Shown here: one piece after another, positions 58,601-64,000 of the stretch
How the letters are laid out: the number at the start of each line of letters is the position of its first letter
Position numbering within the stretch: the stretch's first letter is position 1
From: Nematostella vectensis
Taxonomy: Eukaryota > Cnidaria > Anthozoa > Actiniaria > Edwardsiidae
Assembly: GCF_932526225.1 (NCBI RefSeq)
Contig: NC_064042.1
Location: 496,001 to 560,000 of the forward strand
Reading direction: 5' to 3'
DNA: 64,000 nucleotides
The notes under the pieces: model-generated
The model's input: only the letters and a program-made list of their open reading frames with translations
What the model was told of the DNA's origin: nothing
Database searches by the model: none
Made by a program: the position numbers and the translations under genes

Positions 58601-61289
58601 ACCAGTCAATTCAGTAAAAGAGGTAAGTGTTTTGTACCTCTTTCTTCAATTGAATACACAGAATATTGTTAATCGCTACTGTCTGTTTGTTGTAGAACCT
58701 GACATCCAAGAGTTACAAAAACCCATTTGATATCACAAGGAAGGAGTTATTAGACCAGTTATCCCGAATGCGGATCAACTTCTTTCACATGGCTGCAACA
58801 TCAACAAGACTTCAAGATGAAGGTGAAGGATATAACAAGCAATACAAATAGTTGTGTGGGATATTTCTTTAAATTTTTTGACTTATGTACCTACAAATCA
58901 CTCTTCTGTCTTGCAAGAGATCCGTTTAATGCAGATCAGGCTAATCTAATGGATCTGCTGTTTTTAGACAATCGACACACTGTTGCTATTGCTGACATGG
59001 GGAACTACCAGGAAGTCCTGAGACAGGGGAACCAGTTACGGGAATTAGACCCTGGCCAAAACCGTGTTCACATGTTTGGCAACCCTTTCAAGCTGGCCAA
59101 AGATCAGGTATTTGTCACATGATCTCACCAGCACTTCTCCCTACTTATCAGTCAAAGTGATCAACTAAGAAGAATCAGTCAAAGTAATTAACTAAGGGGA
59201 ATCAGTCAAAGTAATCAACTAAGGAGAATCAGTCAAAGTAATCAACTAAGGAGAATCAGTCAAAGTAATCAACTAAGGAGAATCAGTCAAAGTAATCAAC
59301 TAAGGAGAGTCAGTCAAAGTAATCAACTAAGGAGAATCAGTCAAAGTAATCAACTAAGGAGAATCAGTCAAAGTAATCAACTAAGGAGAATCAGTCAAAG
59401 TAATCAACTAAGGAGAATCAGTCAAAGTAATCAACTAAGTAGAATCAGTCAAAGTAATCAACTAAGGAGAATCAGTCAAAGTAATCAACTAAGAAGAATC
59501 AGTCAAAGTAATCAACTAAGGAGAATCAGTCAAAGTAATCAACTAAGGAGAATCAGTCAAAGTAATCAACTAAGGAGAATCAGTCAAAGTAATCAACTAA
59601 GAAGAATCAGTCAAAGTAATCAACTAAGGAGAATCAGTCAAAGTAATCAACTAAGGAGAATCAAAATGAACAAGTAAGGGAATTTATTATGTATGCTATT
59701 CTGTGTGTTATAGTAATATAATTTTAATTGGAAGTATCATTCCGGCTATTAACAAAAACACCTGCGCAATGGAATGTGTGTGTTAAAGCGGAGATAGTTA
59801 CGTAATCGACTGGAAGTAAACTGGTGACAATGCGACTTTAATTTTCTATTCTTCAATCTCAGTTTTCTATTGGCTAATAGCTTGGAATTGTGTGCTTATT
59901 CCTCTATTCTTCTGTAGCGTGTTATGGTCGATGAAGCAGACGTGAATGAGGCAATGGCAGGTCCGCCGTCTCGCAAAAGACAAAATGACAGCCGGCCTGG
60001 ATCCCCCAGGGATAAACGAAAGAGGCCTGATTCACCCCCTGTCAAATGGCCCAGCACCACGAACAATCACACGGCCACACCCATTAATCAGATTCAACCG
60101 CAGAGACAGCAAACTCCAAACAATAAACCTGTCACTAAGATCTCTACTCTGAACGACATTAAGCCAAATAATGTGGTATCCAACAAACCAAAGAAGAGAA
60201 AACCTTCTGAGGACCTTCTTGATAAAACGGATACTGGTGTGAGGCCTGCAAAAGTTGTGCGTCATCACATAAACCCTCAACTGAAAAAGCTCCAGAAACT
60301 TCACCAAATCAAAGGACCTAACAGTAAAACTCCATTAAACAATCTAGAGAAAGATAACGCATCTTCTGATATCTCTTCTATCTTAAGGAACTCTATAGAG
60401 TCTCAGGGACGGACTGAGAAAGGTTTGGAAGAAAGCAAGAAATTACTGAACTCTCACAAAGATGCTTTAGGTGGCGACGGTAACAGCTCAGGGAGTTCCA
60501 AGGAGTCCTCCCCAGTTGCTGTCTCCGAGCAGCAGCTGATGCGAGAGTCGCATGAAAGCAACATCCAGATCAGGAAATTGGTCTCAAGGAAGATGCGAAG
60601 GCCAGAAAAAGGTGGATTATTTTTAGTAATGATAATCTATCATTAAACTGATAATCTCTCTGTTAAAGTTAGTCTTGTGCAACGAGAGTACAGTGGTGCT
60701 TATTCGCTATTCTTGCGTTGAGTGAGAGATTGTTTTGGTTGATGTGAAGACAGCATACTGTTATGATTTCAGGGGGTGCAATTCAACATGGCTTCGAATG
60801 ATGCCAATGTTTTTTTTTTTTTAATCTAAATAAAGATATTCCTGGAGAAGAATTTCCTAAACCTTCAATTTACTAGCTTTAATTCAGTATTACATCAACA
60901 TGTTTATGACACCAAGATTAATTGTGTTCCCTAAAATCTATTCTGATTCATGACACTACCCACACTCACGTTTTGCCAGCCAAGGAGGGTTGCATGCCCC
61001 CACCCCCACCGCCCCCCCCCCCCCCCCACCCCTGTGTTCATACCTGCATACTGCTAACACTGTGTTAATTCTCTAAACAGTTGATGATGCGGTTATGGCC
61101 CAGGTGGCTAATCTGCAAGGACCTGCTGAGCTACAAGTACCTTATCTACATGACATCATCGAAGAGGCCAAGGTGTTCAAGCGCCGGACATTGGTCACAA
61201 AGCTGTTGGTTCAATTGAACTCTTTGAAAGAAGTGTCATCATTAATAAGACTTGAACAAGATGGTCCAACACGGAGGTCCAAGAGATGA
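43686..61289 (+). CDS. INTS6: INTS6, Integrator complex subunit 6 (complete, 19 exons, 1029 aa)
   Basis: Nuclear Integrator subunit that helps recruit PP2A to RNA polymerase II for snRNA 3' processing and promoter-proximal termination. Exons: 43686-43796, 43882-43959, 46129-46278, 46887-46976, 47349-47541, 49061-49201, 51511-51682, 53096-53345, 53631-53783, 54957-55101, 56244-56338, 56919-57032, 57384-57463, 58098-58202, 58580-58622, 58696-58822, 58968-59107, 59918-60611, 61081-61289. They total 3090 nt with every phase consistent. A VWA domain fills about residues 1-230: MVILVFVVDTSASMNQ with MIDAS D9-x-S11-x-S13, PGSELTKEPFRWDQRLF, MCEVTGG. Later LPFDKYELEPSPLTQYILER, FGYLKASSNL, MGNYQE, FGNPFKL, and the C-terminal INTS6/SAGE1-type helix (ELQVPYLHDIIEEAKVFKRR). 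A disordered insert (exons 7-8) and a long Lys/Arg-rich exon 18 make it longer than human INTS6 (about 887 aa). Donors of exons 6, 8 and 10 are repeated in tandem. Confidence 0.95.
44656..45036. repeat. C-rich tandem repeat in INTS6 intron 2
   Basis: About ten units, first CAGTTAAAGGACCCCCCTCC with AATTAAAGGGCCTTCCC (~39 bp), then a diverged form with ATCAGTTAAAGGATCCCCCC. Confidence 0.9.
45104..45916. mobile_element. MULE-like DNA transposon, 795 bp, with 81-bp TIRs and a 9-bp target duplication
   Basis: The element is 45113-45907. Perfect inverted repeats of 81 bp (45113-45193 and 45827-45907) start TTCCCTGCTAGCAGAGGCC. The direct repeat GATTAGACT flanks it exactly (45104-45112 and 45908-45916). 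Long TIRs plus a 9-bp duplication are typical of Mutator-like elements. The left TIR runs into an open frame with Cys-rich RDCFCCACVSVNKR. A second frame (45333-45605) has the C-x-x-C pattern FCLVCGINFKTSGQ and basic residues, possibly a small zinc-binding cargo. No transposase, so non-autonomous. Inserted in INTS6 intron 2; the perfect duplication and TIRs suggest a young insertion. Confidence 0.88.
47700..48110. repeat. Diverged repeat with GGCGTTTATT motifs in INTS6 intron 5
   Basis: TAATAAACGCC near 47731 and several inverted GGCGTTTATTA / GGGCGTTTATTG / GGGCGTTCATTA copies to about 48075. Probably a decayed dispersed element; ends not resolved. Confidence 0.4.
49176..51310. repeat. 45-bp minisatellite (~47 copies) carrying the INTS6 exon 6 donor
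   Basis: Each unit contains CCAGTGATGTCSGATAGTGA and TATACTGTACAGTGGACTAC. The first instance is the coding end of exon 6 (PPPVMSD, GAT A then donor GTGAGT at 49202). So every unit carries a copy of about 20 exonic bases plus a GTGAGT donor. About 2.1 kb divided by 45 gives about 47 units. From the second half onward GTGGAC becomes GTGAAC or TTGAAC, introducing TGA stops. A 17-unit (765-bp) block is duplicated: about 49680-50440 recurs at about 50445-51110. The very long - strand frame (773 codons) over this array is a repeat artefact. Confidence 0.97.
51691..51960. repeat. 45-bp tandem repeat, six copies, after the INTS6 exon 7 donor
   Basis: Units of ATAACTGATTCATGTGTCAC followed by AACACCACGCAGTTGTTATG start only 8 nt downstream of the donor (51683). 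Period exactly 45 bp (51691, 51736 and onward). An open frame passes through all six units, but not in the exon 7 frame, which stops at once after the donor. Confidence 0.92.
53340..53450. repeat. ~42-bp repeat, three copies, spanning the INTS6 exon 8 donor
   Basis: The exon end ACTTTG plus donor GTATGATATGTTAGC begins copy 1. Copies 2 and 3 read GCTTTAATATGATATGTTGG and ACTTTGATATGATATGTTGG. The exonic tail is copied but the donor GT is changed to AT in both downstream copies. Confidence 0.85.
54588..54856. mobile_element. MITE, TTAA-flanked, INTS6 intron 9
   Basis: Ends TTAAGGCGGCAATTGC and GCAATTGCCGCTTTAA are inverted (269 bp). The next subterminal parts also match (AGTCAATTA / TTGACTGGAAATTAACTGG). 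Probable TTAA target. Related copies at 55834-56033 and about 59775-59845. Confidence 0.7.
55082..55600. repeat. 31-bp minisatellite (~16 copies) carrying the INTS6 exon 10 donor
   Basis: The exon 10 end TACTCTCTTCCCACTTATTG with donor GTAAGT (55102) is the first unit. The following units read TACTCTCTTACCACTCATTG then GTAAGGTTCAG. Almost all keep GTAAG; some have CATCCGTAAGG and one GGTTAGG. The unit therefore includes about 20 bases of coding sequence and the splice donor. Confidence 0.95.
55834..56033. mobile_element. MITE of the same family, INTS6 intron 10
   Basis: Left TTAAAGCTGCATTGTCACC, then AGTTTACTT. Right end AAGTAAACTGGTGACATTGTG, then CTTTTA. Inverted and related to the 54588 copy. 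Confidence 0.65.
57045..57225. repeat. ~62-bp tandem repeat, three copies, after the INTS6 exon 12 donor
   Basis: Units with AACTAGGAACAA, TTGAGGGAAAAGGTTG and AATCCTCAATC begin about 15 nt after the donor (57033). Confidence 0.8.
58225..58500. repeat. Degenerate TTAGGGRAA repeat after the INTS6 exon 14 donor
   Basis: Units of TTGATTTCTTAGGGGAAAGG type with variable spacing start about 25 nt after the donor at 58203. G-rich on the sense strand. Confidence 0.8.
59134..59670. repeat. 27-bp minisatellite (~20 copies) after the INTS6 exon 17 donor
   Basis: Very regular units of AATCAGTCAAAGTAATCAAC plus TAAGGAG. The array starts about 30-40 nt downstream of the donor at 59108 and occupies most of the intron's first half. 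The high unit identity suggests recent expansion. Confidence 0.95.
59775..59845. mobile_element. Truncated MITE end (same family as 54588)
   Basis: CGACTGGAAGTAAACTGGTG followed by ACAATGCGACTTTAA matches the right end of the 55834-56033 copy. No left end seen. Confidence 0.55.
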
Positions 61290-63059
61290 CATCAGTAGAT
61301 CTTTGTTAATGTATATAGCTAGCAGGAGTGAATTTTGTACAGCTTTGTCAGAGTATTTTTCCATATTTCTATGCCAATGTTCTGGAACTTGTACAAAATG
61401 TGCCTTTCTCTTTATTAGCAAGAGACAAATCAAACTAGGAACAGGAAGAAAGGAAAACAAACAGGCTTTGACACAATGAGTTATGGCAACTCTTTCCCTC
61501 ATAAAGTATGCAGTTTTGTCTATCTTGTTTGCCATGTTGTCTTACCATGCCCTTCCAATGCTGACCTTCTGTCTTTGTATTATCAATGTATTTCCAAGGC
61601 TTTTAGCATGCACAGAGAACATAACAATAAAAAGCTATGCATACATTTTGTGCATTTCTCCCTAACATTGACTGACTTCATAGGCAGGTCTGGCCTCAAC
61701 TCTAATAATGATTATTATATTATTATGATCCATTTGATCTAGTATATCATTATGATGTCTGGGTGGTAGAGCGATAAAATGAGAATGCCGTTCTGGATTT
61801 GCCTTCATCAGATCACGGACATCAATGCCCTTTTTCTGTAATTCTTAAGCGTGCTTGAGCTCTCTATTGAAGCACTAGACAGTCATTCTAGAATCTCAAG
61901 TTTTTGTTTTTCGTAAGCCCCCCCCCCCCCCCCCCGTAAGGGAAGCATGACCCTTGACTTCTCTTAACACCCCCCCTCCCCCCCCCTCTCTCCTATATGT
62001 CAGTTAGGCCCCTAAAGGAACCACCTAGATTGTGGTGGTTCAAAAAAAAAAGGAAAGGCATATTTTGTTGAATTTAAAAAAAAACATGTATTTTTAAGCC
62101 TCTTATTTTCCAATACTTCAGAACAGCAATTTTTGTGAGTGACATATGCCACTCAAAAAAAAGTAGTTGGTAAACCGAGGTCAATAAAATGCATTTTGCT
62201 TACATGTCTAGTGTCTGAGTGTAAACCACCTAATATTTCTACATTTACCCCCCCCCCCCCCCCATACGCAATATTACAGATACTACTTACTCACGAATTC
62301 ACTAAAACAAGAAAATGCTTTGCCTTCAGCAGGTTATGAAAATGATATACCACAACAACAAAAGATATTTCATTCTTTACCTTTTAATTCATCATTAATT
62401 GAAATTCTTATGGCATTACCAAAATCAAAGGGCACCCTGGGTGAGCTCGTGGAGTGCTTTTATTAATAAACACAACAAAAGATGTTCTGAACGTATTTCT
62501 ATAAACAAGCAAAAATGATACTATCTAAGAACAGATATTCTTAGTTATAACAGTGACTTAGGTTCAACTTTAACGAACATTTTGAACTAACTTTGACTAA
62601 CATCTAAGGATGCATCCATTTTAGGCAATGTAATTTTAAAAGCTGACTTTCCATACTATGCATTGGAAATTAATCACCGATTATAACAATAATAATCATT
62701 GCTTTATTATTGTTATTATTTCATTATAAACGTAATCATAATTTGAGATCTATTTTGCATTTAGAACGAAAATGGCTTAAAACATGTACCATTAAACGCA
62801 ACTATTATTTTGGAACGTATCAAATAACTAAGTTTTTCAATTCCAACAATACTATTTGGGACAGACCAGTTAAAAGTGTGGGGTTGGGTCGTTTCGAACA
62901 TGCAACTGACCCAACGTTTTTTGGGTCAGATGGCACGAGTATGAAAGTTTCTTAAGAATTTTTCCTTCAAGTTGGTTCCTTACATGAATTATTGAACTGC
63001 TCATTGACCACCCCCATTTCTGTCCTGATGGTTCGTCCCTTAGTTTATAAAATAACGTT
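61290..63059. other. INTS6 3' UTR and intergenic sequence
   Basis: AATAAA at 61626-61631 is a candidate INTS6 poly(A) signal. Poly-C tracts at about 61918-61935 and 62249-62263. AT-rich, no recognised gene; small frames such as 62710-62955 have no supporting features. Confidence 0.55.
61626..61631 (+). terminator. Candidate poly(A) signal of INTS6
   Basis: AATAAA about 337 nt after the INTS6 TGA stop. Confidence 0.5.
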
Positions 63060-63065
63060 TATTCT
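63060..63065 (-). terminator. Candidate poly(A) signal of the - strand gene at the right edge
   Basis: AATAAA on the - strand about 165 nt after the final TGA at 63231-63233. Confidence 0.45.
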
Positions 63066-63230
63066 GAACTACTATCAATGTTGCTATAGTTAAATACTGG
63101 AAAATATTGGTTTACATTGTAAAATGTCCAGTATTAGAAGCCATTATTATAAACATAACATGAAGAGGTCATAGCCTCACAAATATAAATAAACTGTAAC
63201 AATAACTTTGTAATAGCGTGCGTAATCAGT

Positions 63231-63690
63231 TCATTTCTTGTTCCTTTCCACATTTGGTGGTTTCACACTCTTCTGCTTGCTTTCTCGTGTGTGTTTCTTA
63301 ATGGGCTGTTTCTTTTTCGTTTCAGGATTTTCTCTTTCTGGCTTATCCTATTCTTGTGGTTCGAACTGATTATCTATGTTCATCGCCAGGAGATCCTCGT
63401 CATTCACTTGATCTTCTTGATTGGTAGTCTGATTTTCTCCTTTCTTCGGTATCAAATCAGACAATGGCTGCCGTTCGTCTAGCATAGGTTGTTGTACATG
63501 GTCTGTTTCTGGTGAGTGATCCGACAATGGCAGCTGTTCGTCTGGCATTGCTTGTTCTGTTCGGTCTGTTTCTAGTGAGTGTACTTTCATGTTGGTCATG
63601 AGTTTTTGGCTTGGTGACAGCTGGAAATCAATACATTCAAGGAGTAAAAGCTTTTCTTCCAGCGCACCTGTGTTGTCTTTGAAATTATAA
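63231..63690 (-). CDS. Unrecognised - strand gene, 3' part, with an internal TAG
   Basis: I do not recognise the product. A frame read leftward from about 63690 gives ALEEKLLLLECIDFQLSPSQ, then two adjacent ~20-residue repeats (ETDRTEQAMPDEQLPLSD and ETDHVQQPMLDERQPLSD), then an acidic stretch ending NQFEPQE and TAG (63348-63350). The same frame continues with coding-like composition, DKPERENPETKKKQPIKK, then SVKPPNVERNKK and TGA at 63231-63233. So either the TAG is a disabling mutation or sequence error, or it is removed or read through. The upstream limit is uncertain: a possible acceptor (CAACACAG) lies just before GALEEK. Sequence further right is repetitive and probably not coding. The highly basic tail could act in nuclear or nucleolar targeting (inference). 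Confidence 0.45.
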
Positions 63691-64000
63691 ACTCGGGGGG
63701 GACTGGGGACTTTCATAGAACGCGAATCGCCCCTCCGGGCCTCCCAGCCCCATTTTAGGCTTGGGAGGTGCGCTGGGCCCCTCCGACCCCCCAGCCCCAT
63801 TCCAGGCTTGGGATTTTCGTAGACACCGAAACGCGTTTCGCGTAGATAAATAATTGCTAATTATCAATCTACGTCGGGACCACTTCGCGTAGATAAATAA
63901 TTGGCAATTACTAATCTACGTCGGGACTACTTCGCGTAGATAAATAATTAGCAATCATTGATCTACGGCGGGACTGGGGCCTTTCATAGAAACGGGTGGG
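63690..64000. repeat. Tandem and inverted repeats at the window edge
   Basis: Two to three copies of TTCGCGTAGATAAATAATT with AATCTACGTCGGGAC (about 63836-63975), each a small hairpin. Next to them are copies of CCAGCCCCATTTTAGGCTTGGGA (two, about 63746-63813) and GGGACTGGGGACTTTCATAGA (two, about 63697-63718 and 63970-63992). The element continues beyond the window. Confidence 0.7.

Overview
The window is animal (metazoan) nuclear DNA: AT-rich, with interrupted genes, GT-AG introns, AATAAA poly(A) signals, short DNA transposons and many minisatellites. An anthozoan cnidarian (sea-anemone-like) is my best guess. It rests on very human-like dynein and Integrator proteins in an invertebrate-looking, minisatellite-rich, poly-G-rich genome, and I cannot confirm it from the sequence alone.

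Layout. (1) 1-17.6 kb, + strand: the last eight exons of an axonemal dynein heavy chain, best matching DNAH2. One of its introns is almost entirely a 13.7-kb array of about 444 copies of a 31-bp unit. (2) 18.1-20.2 kb, - strand: a complete three-exon NDUFA1 (MWFE subunit of respiratory complex I), with a DNA transposon in intron 1. (3) 20.5-42.2 kb, + strand: five tandem single-domain rhodanese genes (TSTD1-like). All have three exons and an identical 163-nt middle exon. They differ in N-terminal presequence and in the active-site loop. The first is head-to-head with NDUFA1. (4) 43.7-61.3 kb, + strand: a complete 19-exon INTS6 (Integrator subunit 6; the CDS sums to 3090 nt, 1029 aa). (5) 61.3-64 kb: mostly non-coding, with the 3' part of an unrecognised - strand gene and repeats at the edge.

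The most unusual signal is shared by the two large genes, which are functionally unrelated. Their introns carry minisatellites that start at or within a few tens of bases of an exon edge. In several cases the repeat unit contains the exon-intron junction itself. Donors: DNAH2 exon 730-787, and INTS6 exons 6, 8 and 10. Acceptor: DNAH2 exon 16167-16418. The result is tens to hundreds of tandem copies of a splice site beside the real one. In INTS6 exon 6 the 45-bp unit keeps the reading frame through about nine copies.

Mobile DNA seen: a MULE-like element with 81-bp inverted repeats and a perfect 9-bp target duplication, a 1.04-kb element inserted inside a minisatellite, a 0.75-kb element in NDUFA1, several MITEs and fold-backs, and a decayed CR1/L2-like reverse transcriptase relic.
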